From positions 1-35,562 of the forward strand of contig CAMBEF010000004.1 of the NCBI GenBank assembly GCA_945865495.1: a stretch of DNA of 35,562 bases, given 5' to 3'. This document shows, in pieces, positions 16,361-22,824 of this stretch. How positions within the stretch are numbered: the stretch's first letter is position 1; the number at the start of each line of letters is the position of its first letter. The notes beneath the pieces were generated by a model, which was not told the origin of the DNA, searched no databases, and saw only the letters and a program-made list of their open reading frames with translations. The stretch is from an uncultured Bacteroides sp. GTDB lineage: Bacteria > Bacillota > Clostridia > Lachnospirales > Lachnospiraceae. The position numbers were made by a program, and so were the translations under genes.

Positions 16361-17185
16361 TTAGTCTAAATCGTAACAAAAGACCGCTTTGTCGAAATTT
16401 CGATTCTTTAAATCCTCATCTGAAATGCTCCAAAATATATTCCACAGACAGCCTACATTGTAATCGTATTGAAACAGCAGCTGTGTTTTTTCGTCTACAT
16501 TCGGAATATTGCCACCCGTAGGATAACCAAATAATTTGTTTCCGTCATACGAAAGGTATTCGATATCATAATCCGGAGCGACTTCTGCAAGACGGTCAAA
16601 TTGGTTACTGTCAAGCACATATCCAAGGGACTGATAATCTGTAGTGAGTTCAAACTCGACAGCCTTTTCCTCAAATGCTTCTGTAAAATATTTTGAATAA
16701 TATGGAACAGGCGGCACAGTTCTCTTTAAATTCGATATGTCACCGTTGTACCATATTACCTTGTGATAAGCCACATTTTCGGGATCGTCAGCAACGCTTT
16801 CAATCCATTTGTTGGTTTGGTGAATTGAGTCGATTTCTCCGCTCCAGAAAAAATATAAAATACCCGTGTGCGGAAGCCTGTTTTCAATATCCAAGTCGGC
16901 AATGTCCGCAAGATTGATTTGAGCAACAAGCTGCATTGCTGATTTTTCGTACCGCTCAGTGGCATCTCCACGCTTGCAGTAATAGCCCGACATTGTGGGA
17001 TATGGAATTTCGGGTGGAAGGTCGGGAAATCCACCGATTTTACTTGTGCCTTTTGCAATTATATTTCCCACATTCTTCACACACATTTTAATAGTTTTTT
17101 TCCGGTAGTCTTTAATACTTTCTGCAATATCAGTGTGTCCTTCTTTAATAAGGAATTCCATCAAATCCATTTCATGCATTTTCAT
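16361..17185 (-). CDS. DUF1963 (YwqG-like) protein
   Basis: A 274-residue soluble protein of the YwqG/DUF1963 family, whose biochemical role is unknown. Family marks are SKIGGFPDLPPEIPYP near residue 50, QLVAQINLADIADLD near 85, GILYFFWSG near 110 and LFGYPTGGNIPNVDEK and LLFQYD near the C-terminus. The start at 17185 has GAGGT 5 bp upstream; a start 4 codons earlier (17197) would swallow that site. A GNAT-like remnant and then the nitrilase gene lie upstream on the same strand. The 150 bp beyond its stop (16209-16360) hold no convincing gene. Such proteins often occur as solitary accessory genes in clostridia. Confidence 0.85.
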   Translation of the reverse strand: MKMHEMDLMEFLIKEGHTDIAESIKDYRKKTIKMCVKNVGNIIAKGTSKIGGFPDLPPEIPYPTMSGYYCKRGDATERYEKSAMQLVAQINLADIADLDIENRLPHTGILYFFWSGEIDSIHQTNKWIESVADDPENVAYHKVIWYNGDISNLKRTVPPVPYYSKYFTEAFEEKAVEFELTTDYQSLGYVLDSNQFDRLAEVAPDYDIEYLSYDGNKLFGYPTGGNIPNVDEKTQLLFQYDYNVGCLWNIFWSISDEDLKNRNFDKAVFCYDLD

Positions 17186-17187
17186 CT

Positions 17188-17262
17188 TATACCTCATAAT
17201 TCCAATTTATAAATCTAACATATCCCAATTTTTCGTATAACCGGACAGTCTGCATATCAGCC
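17188..17262 (-). pseudogene. C-terminal remnant of a GNAT acetyltransferase
   Basis: Between the DUF1963 and nitrilase genes the minus strand reads FIKADMQTVRLYEKLGYVRF and a few more residues to a stop. TVRLYEKLGY is the acetyl-CoA-fold ending common in GNAT proteins. There is no start or upstream body: the frame runs into the end of the nitrilase gene. It looks like the tail of a deleted acetyltransferase. It is short, so chance resemblance cannot be ruled out. Confidence 0.5.
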
Positions 17263-17263
17263 T

Positions 17264-18061
17264 TTATAAATAAAACTCCGTTCTCCTGAGCTGCGTATAA
17301 GGCTTTGCATTTCTTATTTTTGAAGCTTCCTGCATATCTATATCCACATATAAAATCTGTTCCGTGTCATCTGCCTTTGCAAGAACATCTCCATTTGCAT
17401 CAACAACAATGGATTCTCCCGAAAAGCACATATTCCCTTCTGTACCGACACGGTTGCACATTGCCAGTATAACGCTGTTCTGAAATGCCTGTACACGGAG
17501 TACCCATTCAAACATCTGCGATGGTTCTGCTTTTGTATTGACGGTCGGTATCAGAATCAGATCCGCTCCCTGCAATGTTTCTGTCCGTATGCTCTCAGGA
17601 TAATGTCTGTCAAAGCACACAACAATGCCAATCTTTCCTAATTCCGTATCAAAGACACGGAAGCCATCATCGGACGGCGTATAATAATCCTGCTCGTAGA
17701 ATTGTTCCGCCTGTGCTACATGCACCATTTTCTGTACGCCTTTTACTTCGCCGTTTTTATCAATGAAAATGCCTGCATCATACATCCTGTCGTTTTCAAG
17801 AAGATACAGATTAGGCACTGCTGAAATTGTATTCTTCCTGCATATGTCACAGAAATTTTTAACAGGCTCTCCCTCGATTGTTACCGCATATTTACGCACA
17901 TCCTGACCCGGATACTGCGGGAAAAATTCAGTCAGATGCACCTCCGGGAACAGCACAAGGTCTGCGCCGTGCGCCGCTGCCACTTCAACTGCCCGCAGGC
18001 TTTTATTTAGATTTAACTCTACACTGCCGTAATTCGGCATCTGAACCAATGCTAACCGCAT
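17264..18061 (-). CDS. Carbon-nitrogen hydrolase (nitrilase superfamily)
   Basis: A 265-residue cytoplasmic amidohydrolase. The Glu-Lys-Cys triad is in place: Glu40 in VLFPEVHLTE, Lys111 in GVQKMVHVAQ and Cys149 in GIVVCFDRHYPE, followed by the helix-capping PESIR segment and a normal PYTQLRRTEFY C-terminus. Substrate cannot be assigned; relatives hydrolyse N-carbamoyl compounds, beta-ureidopropionate or omega-amides. It is transcribed away from the AAA ATPase gene, with a promoter at 18095-18123. The ribosome binding site is weak (GAG about 9 bp upstream). It sits in the accessory patch and no neighbour hints at a pathway. Confidence 0.88.
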   Translation of the reverse strand: MRLALVQMPNYGSVELNLNKSLRAVEVAAAHGADLVLFPEVHLTEFFPQYPGQDVRKYAVTIEGEPVKNFCDICRKNTISAVPNLYLLENDRMYDAGIFIDKNGEVKGVQKMVHVAQAEQFYEQDYYTPSDDGFRVFDTELGKIGIVVCFDRHYPESIRTETLQGADLILIPTVNTKAEPSQMFEWVLRVQAFQNSVILAMCNRVGTEGNMCFSGESIVVDANGDVLAKADDTEQILYVDIDMQEASKIRNAKPYTQLRRTEFYL

Positions 18062-18094
18062 AATGTGCTCATTAGAATCCCTTTGTTTGAAATC

Positions 18095-18123
18095 ATCATA
18101 TCATGTGATTTTGAAAAGGTAAA
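18095..18123 (-). promoter_or_regulatory. Sigma-A-type promoter of the nitrilase-family gene
   Basis: Read on the minus strand, TTTACC (18118-18123) and TATGAT (18095-18100) are 17 bp apart, about 34 bp before the start codon at 18061. Confidence 0.5.
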
Positions 18124-18228
18124 TAAGGATGACCCGAATGTGTTCAAAAAGTATGGCTATACAAAGTATGTCCATACTTAGAATAACAGGCGTTTGTGCC
18201 TGTGAAACAGGGGAGAGTTTCTACTCGG

Positions 18229-18347
18229 TTTCAAAAAATGAAAAAAAATACGATTTTGAAACCGGTAGCTTGCATATACTATTTGCAGCCTATATAATAA
18301 ATATTGTAGGACAGTTTCAAAAAATAAAAAAAATTAAACTTTTGAAA
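18229..18347. promoter_or_regulatory. Promoter bracketed by two matching 33-bp inverted repeats
   Basis: A strong sigma-A promoter, TTGCAT (18270-18275), 17 bp, TATAAT (18293-18298), serves the AAA/DUF4143 gene. An inverted repeat lies on each side: 18229-18261 and 18315-18347. Both are 33 bp long, begin TTTCAAAAAAT, carry an A-run, and end TTTTGAAA; in the first the stem extends to 10 bp (GGTTTCAAAA with TTTTGAAACC). One ends 8 bp before the -35 box, the other begins some 10 bp after the expected start point. The layout suits two operators for one repressor; the regulator is unknown. Confidence 0.6.
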
Positions 18348-18359
18348 GTGGGTGGATAT

Positions 18360-19559
18360 ATGAGAACCATTACAAGAGAAAAGTATCTTAATAGATTTAT
18401 TGAGTTGAACGGTACGCCTGACATTAAGATTATTACGGGTATCCGTCGTTCCGGCAAGTCAAAGCTGATGCAGGCATATATTGAATATCTGAAAAATCAT
18501 TTTGAAAATATCAATATCATATTTATTGATTTTATGGACTTGGCTTATGAAGATATTAAGGAATATCATGCACTGCATAATTATGTGGAGGAACACTATC
18601 AGGCAGGAAAAACTAATTATCTTTTTGTAGATGAAGTTCAGATGTGTCCAAAATTTGAGCTGGCAATCAACAGTCTATACTCAAAAGGTAAATACGACAT
18701 CTATGTGACGGGCTCCAACGCGTTCCTGCTAAGTGCAGATTTAGCAACTCTTTTTACCGGACGTTACATTGAAATTCATGTATTTCCGTTTAGCTTCAGG
18801 GAATATTGTAAGTATCATGAAGATATTCAGGACAAGGATAAATTGTTTGATGAGTATTCCATCAAAGGAGGGCTGGCTGGCTCTTATGCTTACAGAACAG
18901 AGAAGGACCGGACAAATTATATTAAAGAAGTTTATGAAACCATCGTAACAAGAGATCTGGTACAGAAATATGCCTTGCCGGACACATTGGTTTTGCAAAG
19001 ACTAAGCGAGTTCTTGATGGATAATATCAGCAATCTGACTTCACCCAATAAAGTAAGCCGGTTGCTGACGGCGAATGATACACCGACTAATCATGTAACG
19101 ATTGGCAGGTATATTAAATATCTGTGTAATGCGTTTGTATTTTATGATATTAAGCGCTATGACATTCGTGGGAAAAAATATCTTGAAAATTCTGAAAAAT
19201 TTTATCTTTGTGACAGCGGTATCCGCTATGCGATTCTTGGAAGCAGAAATATGGATTATGGCAGAGTTTATGAAAATATCGTATGTATTGAGCTGCTTCG
19301 CCGTGGTTATGACGTCTATGTAGGAAAGCTGTATCAGAAAGAAATCGACTTTGTTGCACAGAGAGGCAGTGAGAAAATTTATATTCAGGTTAGCGATAAC
19401 ATATCCGGACAGGAGACTTTTAACAGAGAAGTATCTCCACTTATTCAGATACGTGATGCTTACCCGAAATTGATTATTGCCAGAACGAAACATACAAAAT
19501 ATATTTATGATGGAATTGAGATTTATGATATAGCAGATTGGTTGTTGAAGGAAGAATAA
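18360..19559 (+). CDS. AAA ATPase with DUF4143 C-terminal domain
   Basis: A 399-residue ATP-binding protein of a large, functionally uncharacterised family (AAA_14 plus DUF4143). Walker A is IITGIRRSGKSKLM near residue 22-33 and Walker B is YLFVDEVQMCPKFE near 90; YVTGSNAFLLS follows as the sensor region. The C-terminal DUF4143 part carries a nuclease-like core, LLRRGYDVYVGKLYQKEIDF. GGGTGG stands 3 bp before ATG 18360. An in-frame upstream extension to 18129 runs through the promoter and operators, so it is not coding. The gene stands alone. Its tightly decorated promoter suggests strong control, as for genes harmful when overproduced. Confidence 0.88.
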   Translation: MRTITREKYLNRFIELNGTPDIKIITGIRRSGKSKLMQAYIEYLKNHFENINIIFIDFMDLAYEDIKEYHALHNYVEEHYQAGKTNYLFVDEVQMCPKFELAINSLYSKGKYDIYVTGSNAFLLSADLATLFTGRYIEIHVFPFSFREYCKYHEDIQDKDKLFDEYSIKGGLAGSYAYRTEKDRTNYIKEVYETIVTRDLVQKYALPDTLVLQRLSEFLMDNISNLTSPNKVSRLLTANDTPTNHVTIGRYIKYLCNAFVFYDIKRYDIRGKKYLENSEKFYLCDSGIRYAILGSRNMDYGRVYENIVCIELLRRGYDVYVGKLYQKEIDFVAQRGSEKIYIQVSDNISGQETFNREVSPLIQIRDAYPKLIIARTKHTKYIYDGIEIYDIADWLLKEE

Positions 19560-19608
19560 GCAAATACATCAATTCTTCTGAATATGTCAGAAACATAGAA
19601 CAATAATC

Positions 19609-19638
19609 GAATAATCCTGCATGTTTTTCCACATACTA
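19609..19638 (+). promoter_or_regulatory. Sigma-G-type forespore promoter of spoVT
   Basis: GAATA (19609-19613), an 18-bp spacer, then CATACTA (19632-19638) match the B. subtilis sigma-G consensus (gHATR, N17-18, CATWHTA) at every specified position. It lies 40 bp before the spoVT start codon. B. subtilis spoVT is itself sigma-G controlled. Confidence 0.7.
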
Positions 19639-19678
19639 ACTCCAAAGCTGATATATAGAAGAAAATTGGAGGAAGATT

Positions 19679-20236
19679 ATGAAAGCAACAGGAATTGTAC
19701 GTCGTATAGATGACCTGGGAAGAATAGTCATACCTAAGGAGATCAGAAGAACCTTAAGGTTCCGGGAAGCTGACCCGGTTGAAATATTCACGGGAACAGA
19801 CGGAGAGATTATTCTTAAGAAATATTCACCGGTGGGAGAGCTTGGAAGTTTTGCAAGACAGTACGCAGACGCGCTTGCGCAGACATCAGGACATATAGTA
19901 TGTATAACTGACAGGGACAGAGTTATTGCAGTGTCGGGAGGTGACCGTAAGAATCTCCTTGGAAAAGAAGTGAGCAGAGGACTTCAGAATGTAATCGAAG
20001 ACAGGATGAATCTCTGTGCACAGCGCTCCGACAGGGAATATGTGGACATAACGGCAGGGCAGACGGACAATCAGGAAGATTATGCATGGCAGGCAGTCAG
20101 CCCGATTCTTTGTGAGGGCGATGCCATAGGTGCAGTCATAATCACAAGCAGGGATGCAGGAAGCAGATGTACAGAGACAGAGAGCAAACTGGCACATTCC
20201 GCGGCGGCATTTCTTGGCAAACAGATGGAATCGTAG
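19679..20236 (+). CDS. spoVT: Stage V sporulation protein T, AbrB-type regulator
   Basis: Forespore transcription factor of 185 residues. The N-terminal AbrB/SpoVT swapped-hairpin domain (1-50) is strongly conserved: MKATGIVRRIDDLGRIVIPK, then EIRRTLRFREADPVEIF. A GAF-like C-terminal domain (about 55-180) carries a putative ligand pocket. GGAGGAAG stands 5 bp before the ATG. It heads the conserved block spoVT-mazG-hup-rqcP-yabP-yabQ-divIC-spoIIE, and its sigma-G promoter is intact. In B. subtilis it tunes the sigma-G regulon late in sporulation. Confidence 0.95.
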   Translation: MKATGIVRRIDDLGRIVIPKEIRRTLRFREADPVEIFTGTDGEIILKKYSPVGELGSFARQYADALAQTSGHIVCITDRDRVIAVSGGDRKNLLGKEVSRGLQNVIEDRMNLCAQRSDREYVDITAGQTDNQEDYAWQAVSPILCEGDAIGAVIITSRDAGSRCTETESKLAHSAAAFLGKQMES

Positions 20237-20273
20237 TACAATATAATAATACTACCGGAAATGAGGATAAGCT

Positions 20274-20771
20274 ATGAATGAACAGTATATAAAAGAGCAC
20301 TATGGCTTTGAAGATGTAAGAAATGTCGTAGCTAAGTTAAGGGACAGGGACGGCTGTCCGTGGGACCGCGAGCAGACACATGAGAGCATAACAGGATGCC
20401 TGCGTGATGAGAGTGAAGAAGTAATTGAAGCAATAGAGAACAGGGATTATCTTAATCTCCGGGAGGAACTTGGAGATCTCCTGCTTCAGGTGCTTCTGCA
20501 TGCAAGAATAGCTGAAGAAAATGGTGAATTTACACTTGAAGATGTGATAGACGAGCTGGGACATAAGCTTGTCAGACGCCATCCGCATGTATTTGGCGAT
20601 GAAGAGCAGCTTAACGATGCCAAAGCGGGACATGCAAGGTGGAATGATGTTAAGAAGCAGGAGAAGCTTGACCGCATAAATGAGTATGAGCAGTGGATAG
20701 CTGAAGGGAAGCTTGAACCGCAGGTGCTTGACAGATACAAGAAGATGCTTGCGGACAAAGGCCTGTTATAA
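20274..20771 (+). CDS. mazG: MazG-type nucleoside triphosphate pyrophosphohydrolase
   Basis: House-cleaning NTP pyrophosphatase with a single MazG domain. Residues 17-110 show LRDRDGCPWDREQTHESI and CLRDESEEVIEAIENRD, then LREELGDLLLQVLLHARIAEE: the EExxE and EExxD metal ligands are all present, as is KLVRRHPHVFG. At 165 residues it lacks the methylase-like N-terminal domain of B. subtilis YabN and one of the two MazG domains of E. coli MazG. GAGGATA precedes the ATG. Position between spoVT and hup is standard for clostridia. Confidence 0.95.
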   Translation: MNEQYIKEHYGFEDVRNVVAKLRDRDGCPWDREQTHESITGCLRDESEEVIEAIENRDYLNLREELGDLLLQVLLHARIAEENGEFTLEDVIDELGHKLVRRHPHVFGDEEQLNDAKAGHARWNDVKKQEKLDRINEYEQWIAEGKLEPQVLDRYKKMLADKGLL

Positions 20772-20854
20772 ATTCTATACCGCCGGCACTTATATAATAT
20801 GTCGGAAAAAGCGTAAAATGCGCGGTTAAGTATTGATAAAAATGTCAAATCTTC

Positions 20855-20882
20855 TTGACAAAAGGGGCTTAGATAGTATAAT
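20855..20882 (+). promoter_or_regulatory. Strong sigma-A promoter of the HU gene
   Basis: TTGACA (20855-20860), a 16-bp spacer and TATAAT (20877-20882) are both perfect hexamers, 64 bp before the HU start codon. This suits an abundant protein. Confidence 0.8.
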
Positions 20883-20946
20883 TAAGCTAGTTGGGCGTGT
20901 ATCAACAAATAATAACTATAATCCGAATGAGGAGGAGTTCACTAAG

Positions 20947-21222
20947 ATGAATAAGACAGAGTTAGTTGCAGCAATGTCAGAGAAGTCAGAATTGACAAAG
21001 AAGGACAGTGAGAAGGCATTAAAGGCATTCATGGATGTCGTTGCAGAAGAACTTAAGAAGGGCGAGAAGATCCAGCTTGTAGGCTTCGGTACATTCGAGG
21101 TTGCTCAGAGAGCAGCAAGAACAGGTAAGAACCCACAGACAGGTAAGGCTATTAAGATTCCTGCTACAAAGGCTCCTAAGTTCAAGGCTGGTAAGGCACT
21201 TAAGGATACTGTTAATAAGTAA
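20947..21222 (+). CDS. hup: HU-type nucleoid DNA-binding protein
   Basis: Small basic histone-like protein of 91 residues that bends DNA as a dimer. MNKTELVAAMSEKSELTKKD at the N-terminus, QLVGFGTFEV in the core and the DNA arm AARTGKNPQTGKAIKIPA are textbook HU. ATG 20947 has GAGGAGG upstream; the in-frame extension to 20833 would run through the promoter. Codons here are strongly biased towards those of highly expressed genes (AAG, GCT, CCT), unlike neighbouring genes. A terminator follows, but the S4 gene continues downstream. Confidence 0.97.
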   Translation: MNKTELVAAMSEKSELTKKDSEKALKAFMDVVAEELKKGEKIQLVGFGTFEVAQRAARTGKNPQTGKAIKIPATKAPKFKAGKALKDTVNK

Positions 21223-21254
21223 TTCATCAGAATTAGTTATAGTTTATGAAAGAT

Positions 21255-21283
21255 GCGCCGGGACACCTGTTCCGGCGCCTTTT
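21255..21283 (+). terminator. Terminator after the HU gene
   Basis: GCGCCGGGA (21255-21263) pairs with TTCCGGCGC (21270-21278), nine pairs including one G-U, followed by CTTTTA. The T-run is short, so partial read-through into rqcP is plausible; no other promoter for rqcP was found. Confidence 0.75.
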
Positions 21284-21323
21284 ATGTTATTACAATTATC
21301 GAATGGACAGGAACGGAGTAAGT

Positions 21324-21563
21324 ATGAGACTTGACAAATATTTAAAAGTATCACGGCTTATCAAACGCCGGACGGTTGCTAATGATGCATGTGATGCAGG
21401 ACGTGTTATTGTCAATGACAAGGTCGTAAAAGCGTCGTATGATGTTAAAGAAGGCGATGTGATAGAGATTCAGTTTGGCAATAAGTCAGTAAAGGTTCGT
21501 GTTACGGATATAAGAGATACGACTAAAAAAGAAGAAGCCAAGGATATGTTTGAATATATCTGA
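21324..21563 (+). CDS. rqcP: RqcP (YabO) S4-domain RNA-binding protein
   Basis: A 79-residue S4-domain protein: RLDKYLKVSRLIKRRTVAND, then GRVIVNDKVVKASYDVKEGD. It belongs to the RqcP/Hsp15 group which, in Firmicutes, works with RqcH on stalled 50S subunits to add C-terminal alanine tails. ATG 21324 with GGAG upstream gives the family N-terminus; the in-frame start at 21246 lies in the HU terminator. The position between hup and yabP is conserved in clostridia and matches yabO in B. subtilis. Confidence 0.93.
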   Translation: MRLDKYLKVSRLIKRRTVANDACDAGRVIVNDKVVKASYDVKEGDVIEIQFGNKSVKVRVTDIRDTTKKEEAKDMFEYI

Positions 21564-21630
21564 TAATTATTCATAATCCCGGAAGGACAGGTATATATTT
21601 ATAGTAAGATGTCAGTCTGGAGGGATTATG

Positions 21631-21918
21631 ATGGATGAGAAGCCAAAGCTTGCAAGAAAGCATTCGCTTGATATGGAGAACAGGGAGAAGGCAAGGATAA
21701 CCGGCGTTAATGACGTTATTTCATTTGACCTTGAGAATGTTCTCCTTGAGACGGATTACGGCATGATGACAATACATGGTGATGATCTTCATGTAAGGCG
21801 TCTGTCGGTGGAAAAAGGCGAAGTGGATGTTGACGGGCGCATAGATGCAATTCAGTATTCGGATGTAAAAAGCTATGCCAAAAAGGGAAGCTCTGTGATG
21901 TCGAGGCTGTTCGGGTGA
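21631..21918 (+). CDS. yabP: Sporulation protein YabP
   Basis: A 95-residue sporulation protein, made in the mother cell in B. subtilis and needed, with YabQ, for normal spore coat and cortex. The conserved core is ITGVNDVISFDLENVLLETD, followed by GDDLHVRRLSVEKGEVDVDG. Two adjacent ATGs (21628, 21631) are possible; 21631 sits better behind GGAGGG. The stop overlaps the GTG start of yabQ. I could not find a convincing sigma-E promoter in front of it. Confidence 0.93.
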   Translation: MDEKPKLARKHSLDMENREKARITGVNDVISFDLENVLLETDYGMMTIHGDDLHVRRLSVEKGEVDVDGRIDAIQYSDVKSYAKKGSSVMSRLFG

Positions 21919-22367
21919 GTACGCTGATAACGTGGGAGTGGGGCTATCTGCTTACTTCCATGATGTGGGGGATGGTGCTTGCGGGATGCTATGACATTAT
22001 AAGGGTGTTCAGAAGGGTTGTTGTCCACAGGGGCGTCCGGTGGATTTTTGCAGAAGATATGGTATACTGGATGTGCAGCGGATTCGTGATATTCCATGTC
22101 ACATTTCTTATAAATGACGGAACTATAAGAAGTTTTTCGATAGCAGGATTTGCAATAGGAGCTGCGATATACAGGGTGGCAACACATAACTGGCTTGTTG
22201 ACATGCTTGCAGCATGTATTAATTTTTTACTGATTCCATTGAAAATGTTAATAAGATATTTTAAAATGTTATTCAGTTGGATTTTTAAAGTGAAGGTGAC
22301 ATTGGATGAGAAAGTTCGAGACAAAACAGGGAAGACAGGCGAGACTGAAAAGACAGAGACGCTCTAA
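21915..22367 (+). CDS. yabQ: Spore cortex biosynthesis protein YabQ
   Basis: Integral membrane protein of 150 residues needed for spore cortex formation. Hydrophobic helices lie near residues 7-25, 50-68, 73-88 and 93-115, with the family piece YDIIRVFRRVVVHR between the first two. It starts at GTG 21915, overlapping the yabP stop. The last 20 residues (rich in Thr, Lys, Glu) are read from the same DNA as the divIC start, a 62-bp overlap, and are probably not structurally important. Confidence 0.92.
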   Translation: MSTLITWEWGYLLTSMMWGMVLAGCYDIIRVFRRVVVHRGVRWIFAEDMVYWMCSGFVIFHVTFLINDGTIRSFSIAGFAIGAAIYRVATHNWLVDMLAACINFLLIPLKMLIRYFKMLFSWIFKVKVTLDEKVRDKTGKTGETEKTETL

Positions 22368-22644
22368 CATACTGGCTATGGCAGCAGCAATCGTGGTCGT
22401 GCTGGTGCTGAGTATTGTTGTGTTTACAGGCAAGAGATCGCTTGATGCCAAAGGAAGAGAGTATGATTCGCGGCGTGAAGAACTGTCACAGCAGATTGTC
22501 GAAGAGGAATCCAGAAGCCAGTCACTTGAGGAATACAAAAAATATGTCAAAACCAAGAAGTTTGTTGAAGAGATTGCCAAGAATAAGTTTGGACTGTTAT
22601 ATCCTGATGAGATAATCTTCAGGTCTGAAGGTTCGGGCAGATAA
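22306..22644 (+). CDS. divIC: Septum formation initiator DivIC/FtsB-like
   Basis: Bitopic division protein of 112 residues, part of the DivIB-DivIC-FtsL trimer of the divisome. A basic cytoplasmic tail (1-20) is followed by one membrane helix (about 22-40), then a heptad-repeat coiled coil (about 46-85) and the conserved end FVEEIAKNKFGLLYPDE. AAGGTGA precedes the ATG, which lies inside yabQ. The order yabP-yabQ-divIC is as in B. subtilis. A terminator follows. Confidence 0.93.
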   Translation: MRKFETKQGRQARLKRQRRSNILAMAAAIVVVLVLSIVVFTGKRSLDAKGREYDSRREELSQQIVEEESRSQSLEEYKKYVKTKKFVEEIAKNKFGLLYPDEIIFRSEGSGR

Positions 22645-22662
22645 TTGAAGCGCATTACAGGA

Positions 22663-22686
22663 CGCAGCCGCATGGCTGCGTTTTTT
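22663..22686 (+). terminator. Rho-independent terminator after divIC
   Basis: CGCAGCC (22663-22669), a GCAT loop and GGCTGCG (22674-22680), then TTTTTT: a classical strong terminator separating the divIC operon from spoIIE. Confidence 0.9.
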
Positions 22687-22751
22687 GTCGACCAAATGTA
22701 AAGGCAGCATAAGTCATTTTGACAAAACATGCAGTCGCTTAACTGTATAAT
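22686..22751 (+). promoter_or_regulatory. Spo0A-type sigma-A promoter of spoIIE with 21-bp spacer
   Basis: TTGACA (22719-22724) and TATAAT (22746-22751), both perfect, are 21 bp apart, too far for ordinary sigma-A use. The B. subtilis spoIIE and spoIIG promoters have the same oddity (21 and 22 bp) and depend on Spo0A~P. Near-matches to the 0A box TGTCGAA are TGTCGAC at 22686-22692 and, inverted and overlapping the -35 box, TGTCAAA at 22718-22724. Confidence 0.6.
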
Positions 22752-22787
22752 GTCATGAAGAAAACGGCGGAATACATACGCCGGTAA

Positions 22788-22807
22788 GACTATAAGCGAC
22801 TATAAGC
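22788..22807 (+). repeat. 10-bp tandem duplication in the spoIIE leader
   Basis: GACTATAAGC occurs twice head to tail (22788-22797, 22798-22807) just before the spoIIE ribosome binding site. A small hairpin (22765-22769 with 22779-22783) lies upstream. Confidence 0.8.
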
Positions 22808-22824
22808 AGACTGGAGTTTGACAG

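Noticed and set aside
18129-18359. N-terminal extension of the AAA/DUF4143 protein
   Set aside because: It runs through a strong promoter and two inverted repeats, and the family N-terminus and ribosome site are at 18360.
21552-21580. Sigma-E promoter before yabP
   Set aside because: GAATATA and CATAAT are present, but the spacer is 13 bp and the -10 matches only in its first half.
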